This document shows, one piece after another, positions 46,540 through 59,302 of a stretch of DNA of 64,000 bases; position 1 is the first letter of the stretch; the number at the start of each line of letters is the position of its first letter. Both the position numbers and the translations under genes were made by a program. The stretch is from Calonectria ilicicola (Eukaryota > Ascomycota > Sordariomycetes > Hypocreales > Nectriaceae), in NCBI GenBank assembly GCA_020809705.1, contig CP085826.1, positions 5,394,001 through 5,458,000 on the forward strand, written 5' to 3'. The notes under the pieces are model-generated. The model was not told the DNA's origin and searched no databases. It saw nothing but the letters and a program-made list of their open reading frames with translations.

Positions 46540-48114
46540 TTACAGACCCTCCTCGCCGGCCTTGCAGAGTTTGATCTCGCGAACCCACTCCGACTTGAGG
46601 ACTTGGGCAGCGGTCAGGCGACGAGTGGGGTGGGGGTCAAGAACCGAGTAGATGACGTTCCGGCAACGAGCCTGTGTACACATGTTAGGAATCTGTGGTC
46701 AGAAAGAAAGAAAATCATTTCAACGCGTCCAACATACCCGATGGAGGGACTCGATAGGTCCGTAACCGCCTTCGTCTCGTCGACCCTCGAGATAGCGAGC
46801 ATAAAACTCATCCTCATCCTTCTTAGCAAGACGCCAAAGGTGACGGCCAGTACGCATAGCCATGTAGATGACGCCACAGGCCCAGACATCGACAGCTCGA
46901 GCGTCAAATTCCTTGTCTGTGTATTCCTCGGGGGCGATGTATGGTGCAGAGCCGCAGAGCCCTGACACCATGTGAGCGTCCGTCTCCCAAGCCATTCGGA
47001 AGCACTCTCCGTTGCCAAAGTCTGTGATCTTCAAACCACCATTGGTGGTCAGCAAGAGGTTTTCGGGTTTTAAGTCCCGGTGCGCAACACCCATCTCGTG
47101 CAAGTACTCAACGCCTCGCATCATTTGCTTGAAGAAGCAGTCGGCCTCCTGAACCTCGAGCTTACCACTTGACAGCACCAGAGTGTATAGATCGCCACCA
47201 GCGCAAAACTCCATCACCTCACAGTAATCACCCTTGGCGTCCTTGAGAAGATCCAAAGTATGGATGATGTTGGGGTGTCGGAGAGAGGAGGAAATGCAAA
47301 ACTCAGCCGTAAGCCGCTTACTATACTTCTTCTCCGTCTCCTCAGGACGTCGCCGGAATTCCTTGACGGCAAAAAGTTTCTCGCCACCACTTCCATTGAT
47401 CTTCTTGTGAGAGATTCGGACGATACCAAAGGCTCCACGACCGACCACTTCCTGGCACTTTCCGTACTTTTCAACAAGTGTCGATGTGGCGTTGGGTCCA
47501 CCCTTCTTGTCACTGGCCTCTTCTTTCTCCTGTTTCAATGTATCGACCCAGTTGGAGACCAGAGAGAGGTCGTGATCAAGCGGTGCTTCTTGCTTCTTGC
47601 CAATAATCGATCTCCACATGTCTGAAAGCTTCTCCTGTCGGCGACTTGACCTTAAATGGTGTTCATGACCGCCTGGAACTTCGGGCATGATCACAAATCG
47701 TTGTGAAGGCTCCTTTGTGGCGGTAGTCTTGGGCTTGGCGGCAGCGGCAGCGGCGGCCGTGGCAGTCTTTTCAACAGTCTTGGTGACAGGTTTATCGGCG
47801 CCCTTGCTGTCCGATGAGGAGCCGTTGGTCGAGGGAGCCCTTGGGCGATGGGCGACGTCGGTGGTAGGCGGGGGGGTTGAGTTGGCCGAGCGGATAGATT
47901 CCTTAGAGAACATGCGAGTAAAGCGTTCCTTGACAGATCCCCTTTCCGAAGGCTTGAGCTGGGACTCAGGGACGGGATTACCGTTGACGGCGGAGCCGTT
48001 TTGAGGATTTAAACCGGGTGATTTCTTGACGCCATCCTGCGACTTGATAGACGAGGGCTTAGAGCTCGATACAGAAGGCGGCTTGTTGGAAGGGGCGGGG
48101 GGAGGATTTGGCAT
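46540..48114 (-). CDS. Ser/Thr protein kinase, Hal4/Hal5 (Sat4) type
   Basis: Exons 46738-48114 and 46540-46671 joined in phase 0; 502 residues. The first 220 residues are disordered (P/S/K-rich with an alanine run). The kinase domain covers about 225-490: glycine loop VVGRGAFGIVRI, VAIK-type lysine in LFAVKEFRRR, catalytic HRDLKPENLLL, Mg-binding KITDFGNGECF (DFG), the family-specific SGLCGSAPYIAPEE in place of the usual APE, then VDVWACGVIYMAMRTGRHLW and, after the splice, ARCRNVIYSVLDPHPTRRLT. This pattern is that of the fungal HAL kinase group; yeast Hal4 and Hal5 stabilise the Trk potassium transporters and support salt tolerance. It has about 7.9 kb of gene-free DNA upstream. Confidence 0.92.
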
Positions 48115-49434
48115 TTTCGGCTAAGGAAAGAAGGAAATGAGTCTCCGTGAGAGAGGTGCGTTCGAAATAGTAGTGATGGTGGAGGAGGATGTGCTCTCTG
48201 CAAGGTGTAGGATAGGCGGGAGCACGAGAGCAACTCGAGTCGGTTCCGGACGCAGCACGGCACGAGGCTATGTGTCGCGCAGGGGTGCACCAAGACACTG
48301 CGGGTTTTGCAGGCGGGTGGGCGTGTAACGATGATGTGAGGTGCAGGTTGTTGCAGCGTGGGTGCAGGGCGAGTGCAGCAAGGTGCAGTAGAGGTGCAGC
48401 GCAGGGCAGGAGAGCACCACCGTGCGGCAGGCGAGGGAGTGCGAGGGAGCCGGTTTGTAAGTTAAGGCGAGCGACGGGGTTGTAGTGGAGGGGAGGTGAT
48501 GGTGGTCGACAGCGGCTGGCCGGGATTGCTGGCGGGGTGGTGGAGATCAGTGGTGGGCAGTGCTGCGCAACACTGAACAAGTGCTGGACAGTTGCCGGAT
48601 AGACAGCGAATAACTGCCAAAGTCCAAAGTAAAAGTTAAAACCACGACGCTTGCGTGCGGGATCTCAGTCGCCGGCTAGGGAGATGTGTTGTCGATCACT
48701 CGAGTTCCGGTCTTGGCTGCGGCGACACCCAGGAGCACAAAGCAAGGCAAAGGCAAAAAGGCAAAGACAAGGCGAGGCAAAGGCAAGGCAAAGAAGTGGA
48801 CAACTCGTGGAATCGTCTCTCTTTAGTTGTTTCGTCTAACAGCCGAAGTGGATGTCCAAAAACCTCAGAGGGTCACGGGTCAGGTCCTGCGAGGAACCGC
48901 TGGGGCAGCACCTTGACTGGGGGAGGGGGGGTTGTAAGGGAAATCGGACAACGCTCAGTGGCGCAAAGGAACGCCTCGAGGCGTGATGGGCTCAGGCCCA
49001 GCAGGAAGCGGATGCTGGGACCACAAGCAGGAAAAGGCGATTGGTTTGCCGTGCCGTGCCGTGCCGAGAGACCACGAGATTTCAGTGGAGGAGCGAGAAA
49101 GAAGGAAAACACAGGAGAGGCGAACGAGAAGGCAAAAAAAGAACGCGGGAATTTAAGCCTGGGGAGAAGGTCGGGGACGGGAAAAAAGTTGACTGAGGGC
49201 TTTGAGGTAATGTACTTAGTTGCTAAGTGAAATGAGAAGTGCGAAAGGGCGAGCGGGTAGGGTCGAGGGTCTGGGTGGGGACCGGCTCGGCCGCTGTGGT
49301 GCAGCTATACTTGAGAGCAGGTAGGCAGCACCTGTTTCTGGCTCTGACACGGGCTTGGTGCCATGGGCGACGCTGGCTTGTACGGGAATAGTTAACACAC
49401 AGAGGTACCTGCAGTTCTGGGGTGGGTGGGTGCG

Positions 49435-49460
49435 CTGCTGCTGCTGTTGCTGCTGCTGCT
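49435..49460. repeat. CTG triplet run
   Basis: About nine CTG triplets with one TTG interruption, not within any supported coding region. Confidence 0.85.
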
Positions 49461-49820
49461 AGCGGTGGCTTTTGCCAGACAGGGTTGGGTCAGGTAATAA
49501 AAAAAGGTGAATACACATGTTGTTGGATGTCTGGGGGTCAGAAGGCCAGCTCACACCCCCTCTTTCGAAGCGGGCCACTGGGTTGCTTGAATAGCCCTTT
49601 GGCCCTCGCAGCCCATGCAAGACGTCCATGAGGGGGAGGGTGGTGGACTGGAGGAGGGTGGTGAGTGGTGGTGCTGGGCGTGAGTAGTAAAGGCGGCCGA
49701 GTGAATTCTGGGCGTGGCCATGGCGGCCCCGGAGTAAATCAGAGGCAATCGGTGGAGGGGTGATGCCCGTAGCTGTAGGGGATAGGAAACTACAAGTCTG
49801 TACATTGTGTGCGCAGGCGG

Positions 49821-49884
49821 GCAGACTCAGGCAGACTCAGGCAGACTGCACCACAGCACACACACACGCACACACACGCACACA
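49821..49884. repeat. Tandem GCAGACTCAG units and CA-rich run
   Basis: Three ten-base units starting GCAGACTCAG (last one partial) followed by a CACACACGCA-type run. Confidence 0.8.
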
Positions 49885-50078
49885 GGTCGTAGGTAGCAGG
49901 CAGTAGGCAGTAGGTAGGCACTGGCGCGCCGTATGCACAAGGGGGGGCCCGAGATGCAAAGGGGGTGCGGGTGTGTGTCAAGAGGCTGGAGAGACGACGT
50001 GCTCATCCCATCGCTGGGGCAGCATTTGGGGAGATGGATGGATGATGGGGAAGGGAGGTCTAAGGATGCAGCAAGTCC

Positions 50079-50102
50079 GTCCACAGGTACGTCCACAGGT
50101 AC
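50079..50102. repeat. Exact 12-base tandem duplication
   Basis: GTCCACAGGTAC occurs twice head to tail without mismatch. Confidence 0.85.
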
Positions 50103-52080
50103 GGCTACTCGAGTGTGAATTTGGCGCCAAGTACTCGTCCCGGTCCCGAGGTCCCCTCGGGCAGGGCCAAGACGGCAAGGTACCTCGCACCGGAACTGCC
50201 AAGACCACGTTGCCGACATCAAGGGTATGCACAAGGTATGTGGTACGCGTGCCAGGATATTGGACGTTGCTCCCAGAGCCCACCCTCCCAAATGCCGCCG
50301 CCCAGCCCACACTTGCAGCCCTTGGTTACTGTCAGCACGAGCACGAAGCCCCGATAAGCCAACGGGGAGCCTTCAATTCGCCAAGCTTTGCGGCAAAGCG
50401 AGCCCTGCCAACTGGAATGAGAGGATCGTACTTCTCCAACCCCTCTTCCATTGATACATGAGCAGGAACGAGATCCGTGCGACTCTTACAGCCCGAGAAG
50501 TGCCACCCTCGTCGGCAAAGTGTGAAGAGTCGCGGGGTGCTAAAACCTAACCAGCAGGATAAATATTAAAAAAAAGGCTGAAATTTCCAAGAAGAGCCAA
50601 GACTTGAAAAAGAGGAGCTCACTTTTGCGCCTCGCCTTTTTTCCTCTCCGGTGACGTAGCTGCTGCGTGTGGGGGGGAGAGGCAAGGGAATCCCTAGCAA
50701 CAATGAGACGAGACGAGAGTTAACCAACTAAGCAACACCAGGAGGAGGCAAGCCTGGCACAGCTCAGTTCTAATGCCCAATGGCGCAGCGCATCGTGACA
50801 ATTAGACGCCTCCCTCAAGTGTTAAAGGCTGAGAGCCACCAGAGTGTAAGAGGCACCAAGCCCAAGGTAGATGGGAATAGACAATGCCATTCCGACAAGT
50901 CGGCGCGGACTTTCTCATCCCCAGCCGCACCTGCAAAAGGAAAGATTCGTGTGGGAGTGGGGTGAGAAACACAGACGGATACAGACAAGCGGTCCATGGT
51001 GCGTTTTGATCACACATCAGCCCGAACACCATTCACTGGGTAGACAGGTTGTGCTACAGACAGTTGACAGTGAAACAAGACATTAGCGCCAAGCTCAATG
51101 AGGATAATTGCGATGCACGGCGTGACGATGCGACGCATGTTAGTGGAGCCCTCGCCTCTCCCACGGATTGACAAGAACAAGTTTCTCGGGCTTGGGGAGT
51201 CTGGAGCCGACGCCAGACGACCAGAGAGCCAGGCGACCAGAGCCAGTCGTCAGGCTTCGCATGTCGCCGGCTTCGTCAAATTGTTAAATTCCATGACGCG
51301 CGCGCGCCCACTTACCCCGGGGCCAGACCGTCGTCGGCACCACTTGAGCGCGCGCGCTGGTTCCTTGGGCTGGAACTGCGCAATTGGATGAACGGTGTGG
51401 CAACGAGATGTCGCCTTGGGATGGCTTGGCGGATTTGTGTTTTTGGTCCTTCGCCCATCACGCCCAGCCCGCAGCTAAACAGAATACGTAGCAAAGGGAA
51501 GCAGAGGGAAGAAGAAGAGAAAATACCAATAGACCATAGTGTATCCGTTCCCCATCCATTTCCGCACCAAGTTTGTCGCAGATATGTCGTAGATGGCTAT
51601 TTCCGCCGTGTTCCAGAGTTGGTGAGGTGCTGAGACGGTTGATGATCAATCCAACAGCCCACACGAGGGTCCACGGCCTGACCCACACCAGAAGTGCCAA
51701 GCATGATGGCGCCGAAGGTCAGCGCTGCTGCACGGCTTGAGGGCCAGCAGCCAAGATGGACAAGATCCGGCTAAGGTACATCTGGACAGGGATAACAAAC
51801 TGTGGAGAGAGCTAGTAGTCCACACTCATGCTGCTGCCGCCCCGGCCCCATGCAAGTGAAGAAAAGAAACACCGCTGCCTGAGGGGCTGGACCGCCGAGG
51901 GCAGCATCATGTGTACATGATGTAGTTGAGTCTGTACCTGCTGTAAATCCTATCGTGGGCAGCCTTGTCGTTTGCAGAGCCGGCTATGGTTCCGTTTTTG
52001 TTGAGGCTCACTCGCGGAATGGGCTGTCCGCGTCAGTCATCCCGGCCGGCAAGTTGCCACTCAGAGACGTGCCAGTGACA

Positions 52081-52110
52081 GCGAGGCGAGGCGAGGCGAG
52101 GCGAGGCGAA
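52081..52110. repeat. GCGAG pentamer repeat
   Basis: Five perfect GCGAG units plus one imperfect unit in non-coding sequence. Confidence 0.85.
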
Positions 52111-55100
52111 CGTCGACTGGATTATTGCGTCGTTGGACCACAGGCCACAAGCTCAAGCCCCCAGGCGGCTGGTGGGGGAAGCTTGTACGGAAGCATCATG
52201 GTCATTCTCTGTGGAGAGTGCCAAGGCTCTTCCCCACCCAACTTCCTGAGTCTTTTGCCGACGAGACTCTCGGAAACGTGAATTGTCATCTGCAGTTCAT
52301 CCTATCCTATTCTTCTTTTGAAAGAGGGGAAAAGGAAAAAGGAAAAAAAAAATTTGTTTGGCACATCGGGTTAGCCCCGAGCGTGCTCGCCCCAAGCCCA
52401 AGATGAGGTCGTCTGACTTATACTGCGCCTTGCAACAATAGATCGGCGCCAGTGTGTGCTTCACTGTTCCCTTCCGAGCCCTAGCGACGTCATTCCGATA
52501 GATGGGCAAACGCGAAGAAGCCACCAGCTTTCTACCAATGCTTCGACACCAGGGATCATTTGCCCTCAATGCACCAACCAAATCCGCCAGGTCGGTCTTT
52601 GGCCCTCGGTCCACACCCTTATTCGGAGCCCAGGGCGCTAGGCTCGGTGATGTGTTTATTGCCAGCCCCTCCACACCATCTCCTCTCCGGCTCACAAACA
52701 TGTGTCCTAGGGTAACTACAGTACCGACGCCGACCTCTTCAATGTCAAACTTGACTCACTGTGTTTGTTGACGGGTGCTCCGGTTGCTTCAGGTGTCTCG
52801 GTCTTGTGTGTCTTACATACTCCAAGGCGAAACAGTAAGGCAGCTACGCACCTGCTCAACAACAACAAACCTACCAGAACCTACTAGAACCTCAGGACCT
52901 ACTGCGTACAGGGCACTGCCAGGAAAGAACGGCGTCGAGCGCCTGCGAACTGTTGACCCATCGCCCTTCCATCTGGCCAACATCGCCCATTCGTTTCTCC
53001 ATTGTGCCTCCACTGACACGTCTCTGGCAAAGGAGATGGAGCCCGCCTCCTCCAACGTCGTCTGCCATGCTCCCGGCTCTTTCCCACCCGGTCCTATGAC
53101 CTCGCAGCCGGGAGATTCGACGCCTGGTCGTTGGGTTACCTTCAAATCGTTTGTTGCGGTCAAGCCAGCGACACCCTCCCTGATGCGCCTCTGATGCTTG
53201 TTTCCGCAAGTCCGCACCATACACACCATTCACACCATACACCAGACATGGCACTGTCGTACGTGCCTACCCGCCTGCAGCCATCAATCTGCTGGATGCA
53301 TGTAAGTCAAGGGACCCTGACCATGGGGCCACCCTCCTGTCTGCTGTCACACGAGCTACCACAATTCTTAACCCTTTTTGCCGTCACATTTGGTCTCCGT
53401 ATTCCCCGGTACCGACCCGGCACTGGGTGTGCACTTCCAAGAGGCCGTTTTGTGAGCCATGTTCCCAGGCGTGTAAGCCACAGATCACAGCCTCGCACGG
53501 TCCATCTTTGCTCGCTGTCACTTCATACGTTATGTCGACTATCCACCCAGAGTTCAATTGAGCAATCCCAAAATCAGGCATATGTCACCAAGAAAGCTGT
53601 GTTGGTTTTCACAGATCGACGAGGATGGGAAGTGCATGATTCCGATCACGCCCGTCCCCGCGAGTCGGCCCTGTCCGCCAGTTTGGCTATGAGGCATTTC
53701 CTTGCGTCCGTGTCAATCAAGTGTGAACTGGCATGGCTTGCTGACGGTACTCCCACCGCCACCGCCTCAACTCTCACTGCCGTTTGCTATTGCCGCTCCC
53801 GCTTGTCTAACATCAGCTTGCTCAGGTATTATACTTGGCCCGCCCAATGCTCAACAAGCATGCAGTGATTCGTGTTTGTGCACTACCTACCCCCTAATTT
53901 AGGAGGCTCGCGGTGTAATTGCCATACCGCCAACGCAAATCCCAGCAAACTTCAACAGCCCAATCCAGAAATTACAAAGGTACTGTGCAGCTTCTCGACG
54001 GATACTTTCTTTTTTCGTGCGCGTTCAAGGAGGCCTCCTGCGGCACACGGAGACTTCTCCGCTGCAGCGACCCGCCAGCAGCCAAGAAAGTACAATGCCT
54101 TGAATGATCCCCCAACATACTACGGTTGCTTCTTTATCGAGTTAGTTGGTGAATCCCCCGTATCAAATGCTTGTATCATCAAATTGGGCAGGCCTCTCTC
54201 CTACCAATGCCGTCGTAAGGCTCGTAGCCGCCGCCCGCCATCCGGCTTGGCCACGCCCAACGGCGGCTCGGATTACGCGGGGCTCGGTTGCTCGACTCGC
54301 ATCATCAAAGCCATTTCCCCGTTCAACTAGCTGCTTCTTACCGCCGGGCCTACATGCTTTTCTAAGGCTAGGCACACTCGGCCCTGCAGTTTCCTTGATG
54401 GAGGATTTTAGCGGCCAGGTCGAGAACCCCTCGCAGCGATGGGGCTGCTGCAGAGTATCGACGTTGGGCGTCCAATTCACAAGCGTGAAGGCCGACGGGC
54501 GGTTAAATCCTAGCCTTATTCGAACCTCATGTTTGATCGACACTGCCCTTGTGCTACCTTGTAAAATTCGCCCTTAAATTATCGCTTAGGCTTCCGACAT
54601 GACATGTGTTTGTGTCAACAAACTTAAAACCTTGTCACGCTAGCTTGTCCCAAGAGCAGGTCCTAATCTGCACTCTATGTTTAAACACACCTGATATTTT
54701 GAGCCTCTCTAAAAAGCAATGTTTTTTTTTTCCTTCGCCTGACCGTTTCTGACGTCACACTGTCCCGTTTGGTCCTGGCTCAAACCTGAACGCTTCACAT
54801 GAAGTCGCATTCATGTTCCTTGACAATCTTGGTCTGTTCCTCGTGCTGTATCGCTGCCATCTGACTGGTTCCCCAATGCTCCGAACACCCAAGGTGTTGG
54901 TTTAGGGCTGCTCAGCGGCAGGGCCCACCCCTCAAGCTTACAGCCAGGTACCGAATGTTTATATCAAGAGCTGCGGCTCTCACTAATATCCCTGTCCAGT
55001 ACATGGCAAACATGTCTACGCCGTATAGCAAATATTTGGTCCCCAAAAAAACATCCATGCAAAGCCTGAAATGAGATAGAGATTTGGTGTGTGAGAGGGA

Positions 55101-55974
55101 GAAATGAAAAGGGGGGAAAAAAGAAAAAGAGGAAGAAAAAAAAAACAATGGCTTTCTCGGATTAACATTTACCGCGTGATTATATAGCTACTCTGGTGTT
55201 TATGACATTACCACCAGAGGCTTCCCGCTGGCAACTAATGACACCTCTCCGGGTCCAAGCAAAACAGCTGCTGTAACTAGTTCCACATTCCTCCCGTACA
55301 TACATATCCCTAGGCCTTGACCGACAGCCATGAAACTCACCGTCCCCCCGACGTGGAGTGTTTTCTCTTCCGTTATCTCTCGCCCCCCTTCCCCTCTCCC
55401 CTTCCCCTTCCCCTCGCAGATGGCCAATTCAGTGGCCATTGCGCGCGCGCGCGCACACGCTGGTCTTAGCCTCGTCCCTCACCGCGCAAGCCAGGATCAA
55501 ACCGCTCCACGGACCAGCGGTGAGCCTCTCCCAAATGTGTAAGTTTACACCATTCGTCGTGTTCCAAATTGCAAATGAGACAGCTTGCCCACCGTCTTCT
55601 CTTGCAAGCACATGCATTTTTTATTTTTATATTTGTTTATTTATTTTTATTCACTCAGCGACTGTGTTGGCTACCCTATCCCGGCAGGCATCATGCAGGG
55701 TTGATCTCCCAAGCTAGGGTGCTGCCGTACCCGGTAAAGTTGCATATGCGTGTCCGTCGGGGAATAGTCATGTATTTCCGACCAACTCTTATCTTGTGTG
55801 TCTCCTTGATGTGGTATTACTGACACTATCTGTCCAACTCAGCATCAGTCTGAACCAGCCTATCCCCGTCACCTCTTCCAAAAACGCCATTGCCTCCCCC
55901 CTTTGGTATCCCGACGCATGCGACGCACCATGTCATCCATTCGACTCGCTGAACTTGGCCACATAGCCAATTGA

Positions 55975-57980
55975 CTAATTTTGCTTGGCATCTGATACAT
56001 CCAGACCCGAAGCGAGGTGTGCCAGTGCCTCCGGAGAGGGGGAATCGGCCGCCTTCTTGGGTATATCCAAACCATCCTCCACCGCCATCCCGCCACCTCC
56101 CGACGCCTGGGGCGCAGCCTTGACGAATCTGTTCAGGAATACTGTAGCCTTTTGCGGGTTATTTTGCGCTGACGTGATTTGTTCCACCGCATTCCCATAA
56201 GCCCGATCATAAACGTTGAAGTCGACTGCTGTAGGGGAGTCTGACACGATGTCAGGCACAGGCTCATCCATGGCGAAATCATCTCTCCCACCCGTGCCAA
56301 TTCCAAGAAACATTGTATCGGGTTCGCTGTCATTGCCAGAAGAGCCTTTGGTGTCATTCGTTCCAAAAAGCTTTTGCGCGCGAAACTTTCGTCTCTGAGA
56401 GAGCAGCGCTTCGATAACCTCTACTTTAGCAATCTCCTTGGTAGGCGAAAACGGAGTCCGGGGAGTGCTTGGTGTTGACGTCAGGGAGCGGCTCAATGTG
56501 CTGGAGCGGTTTCTGCTAAGAATGGCTCGAAACTTATGGATCGCCTTCATGACGCAGAGTAAGTGATTGAACTTTCTCGTCACGGCACGGTTGACTTCCA
56601 ACTCGTTTGGGGCCTCAATCAGTTGCGCACAATTATCCTCAGCGGACAGCAGCGGGTCCGTTCCATTGCATGTTACCCAGGGATGGTTCTAGTAAACAGT
56701 CAGCAACTATCGTGTAATTTGAATCATCAGAGTGGCAAAGTACCCGAACTTGGTCCATGGTGAGGCGGGTTTCTGGGTTCTTGTCCAGAACCCCCCGCAT
56801 CAAATCAGCAAAGTCGGGGTTTTCGTCGTCGGGAATCTGCGGCTCATCCAATTTGATGGCATCGTACATGTCTAGTAAACCATCTCGGTTGAAAGGGATT
56901 CTTCCGTACTTGAGGCAGTAGAGAGAAACGCCCATGGACCAGATATCAACCGCTGTTCCAGACACATCTTCGTGCTTCCCGCAAAGCTCAGGCGGAAGAA
57001 AGGCAGGTGAACCAGCCGACTTTACGATGCGCATCTGGTCGGTTTTCTCGAAAATCTCCGAGACACCAAAATCCACAACCTTGAGAACATCGTCATCAGA
57101 CAGCAGCAAGTTGTCTGGTTTGATATCTCGATGTATGATTCCCTGGTGATGAACTAGTGCAAACCTTGTCAGCCACCGTGAAATGCAACTCATTGACTTC
57201 GCATCACTTACGGTACTCAATAGCCAGGATGAGATCGCGGAACCAGAATCGACACTTTTCCTCTTCAAATGGTGTGGCGTCCTCGTCCAAGCCAACCTTC
57301 ATGACGACACCTTGCTTGCACATTTCCATAACCATGTAGAGCGAATCCTCTTCCGGGTCATCCAACACCTCAATCAGACTGACCAAATTGTCGTGGTTTA
57401 GCTTCTTCATGACAGCGATCTCTTCACGAATAAGAAATAGTGCATCCTTCATCTCGCTGCTGCGAATACCCGCCATACCAGGACCCCGGCGCCCTGGACC
57501 GCGGGGCCCCTGGCGGAGAATGTTGGATTGGGCACGCTTGCGCAAACGAGCTTTGGAAAACTCCTTGACGGCCTAGCCAGTATCATGTTAGTCCTAGGGT
57601 CTGGAGTTTCAGTATCGGATTATGGGTTAACTCACGAATTCATTTCCAAATTGATCTATTGCCCGGTGGACAGCGCCGTAAGAGCCTCTTCCAATCTCCT
57701 CCAGAATGGTGTATTGGTTGACTCGGTGGTGGGTTCTCCCATCGCCGTCTTCGTTTGTGAACTCAGTCTGGGCATCAAGTGTTTCCTAATCACAGGTCGT
57801 GATTAGCCGCGACTATGCAGGCAAGGCGGCAATTCTCGAGCTACATAGCTTATATGACCATACCTTTACTTCGCGGTGCGCGCTTGGGGTGCGCTTGTGG
57901 TGGCGCATGGGACTCGCATATCGCATGACATGGACGGGTTCAGTTCTGCCACGATAACAGGCCCATGTTAGCACAGACAT
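55975..57980 (-). CDS. Ca2+/calmodulin-dependent kinase kinase / Snf1-activating-type kinase
   Basis: Exons 57864-57980, 57636-57785, 57212-57572, 56744-57153 and 55975-56688; 583 residues. The kinase domain begins near residue 60: EEIGRGSYGAVHRA, FAVKEFSKARLRKR across a splice, the Arg-Pro/Gly-rich insert typical of CaMKKs (GPRGPGRRGPG), then HRDIKPDNLLLSDDD, VVDFGVSEIFE, SAGSPAFLPPELCG, IWSMGVSLYCLKYGRIPF and NHPWVT at its end. Before it comes MRHHKRTPSAHREVKETLDA, the conserved preamble of fungal Ssp1/Sak1-like kinases that activate Snf1/AMPK and CaMK-type kinases. The C-terminal 220 residues are low-complexity. The start is uncertain: ATG at 57980 is the first in frame, but another protein-like frame (57965-58162) lies just upstream. 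Confidence 0.85.
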
Positions 57981-59302
57981 TGCGAAGGGGGGACCATGAC
58001 AGCCCCCACGAGGGGCGGAGGAACTTGCAGGTGGTGGGTGAGGGGGCGCGGAGGCGCATCTTCAGCCGAGGGGACGTCGATCTTGAACTGGGGCGAAGGG
58101 AAGGTGAAGGCGGGCTTGAGCTCGGGGGCTGGTAGGCCCTCTTCGGGATCCATGGCGGGCATGACGCCCTGGCGCGAGACGGAAGGGAGAAGTAAATTGA
58201 ACTGTGAGGTTGTCTCGACGGACTGGTGTGCGAGCGCGAGCGCGGGTAAAGCAGCGGTCGTGGTTGGGCGTGCCCCGCTCTCAGGACGGCCCCGCGATGG
58301 GAACCAACGTCAGACAGGCAAGCGCACAAAGTGCCAAGTACTGCGGAGAGCAGCTAGCTCAGGGGAGGTGGGAGGGGGAAAATTGAGGAGGATATGAGAG
58401 TGCGCAGGTGAAGACGCGGCTATATTAAGGACTGCGGAATCAGAAGGCACTTGAAAAACAAAAAAAACAAAAAACCGTCAGCTCAGCTTAGCCCAGCCCA
58501 GCCCAGAGCCCAAACCCAATGGTGGCGGCGGCTGGTCGCGTCCCAAGGCTTTCCCACCAGCGAGACACCAGCTGAAAGATCCAAGACGGGGGCGCACGCC
58601 CAAGTGTAAGTGGGGAAAGGCTTACTCGAAGCCAGGTTTCGGAAGTTCCATTTCTTCTTGGGGTGTTCATCTCTATTCCACCTGGTTTCAAAGAGGGGAT
58701 CATGCAGGCGCCATGTCCTCACCTCTTTATAGAAACACGATCTATTGGCCCCACCATGGCGATGCTGCCCTTATATACAATTGATAATCGCCCTCTCCTC
58801 TAAATCGATTTTTTTTTTTTCCTTTCTTTTTTATACTTCATATGTCATCTTACCACACACATGGTTGCACTGGTTCAGTTCCATGTGTCGTCAACTCCGT
58901 AGGGCTGCCAATGGCCACTGCTCCGCTCAAGCTAGGCGAGCCGCTAGTGGGGCTGATGAATGAACCAGCCTAACAGAAACCTGCCGCTTTTAGGAGGGTG
59001 CGGGTGCAGGTGCGCCGGCGTTGGCTGCCTACCCTGTAGCCAACACTACCCACTGTACACGTCCGCCTCAACCACCACAGACGTCAGTCCAGCATCGCAG
59101 CTAATTAGGTGCTACCTCAACTCTGAAGCCTGCCCGCGACACCAACCCAACATTCTGCCTCGACCACACCTCTTCCTATCGCATTCGGTCCCGCAGAAAA
59201 TCCATTTCTTATTCCGAAGCACCCTGCAACCCATTTATCCCTTTTCTTAATTGGACCAGGTGCAAGCAGCTGCCCTGGTCCCCCTTTGATCACCAAACAC
59301 CA
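57981..59302. promoter_or_regulatory. Divergent promoter region of CaMKK-type kinase and BET5
   Basis: About 1.3 kb between divergent starts. The kinase side holds a minus-strand frame (57965-58162) starting MPAMDPEEGLPAPELKP that may be an upstream ORF or an unresolved N-terminal exon. The BET5 side is C/T-rich before the ATG. Confidence 0.5.

Larger units (their letters stand above)
48115..55974. other. 7.9-kb gene-free stretch upstream of the Hal-type kinase
   Basis: No open frame is convincing; the longest (53131-53868, plus strand) has no motif or splice support. The first 1-2 kb (48.1-49.4) is probably promoter and leader of the kinase. The stretch is rich in short tandem duplications: AGGCAA units near 48741-48793, GTGCC units 49047-49066, CTG run 49435-49460, CAGACTCAGG units 49821-49847, CA run 49855-49884, a 12-base duplication 50079-50102, GCGAG units 52081-52110 and GC run near 55441. 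Non-coding transcripts are possible. Confidence 0.6.

Noticed and set aside
53131..53868. 245-codon plus-strand open frame in the large gene-free region
   Set aside because: Composition is that of random GC-rich DNA (many C, H, S, R), there is no motif, and no splice-linked exons extend it.
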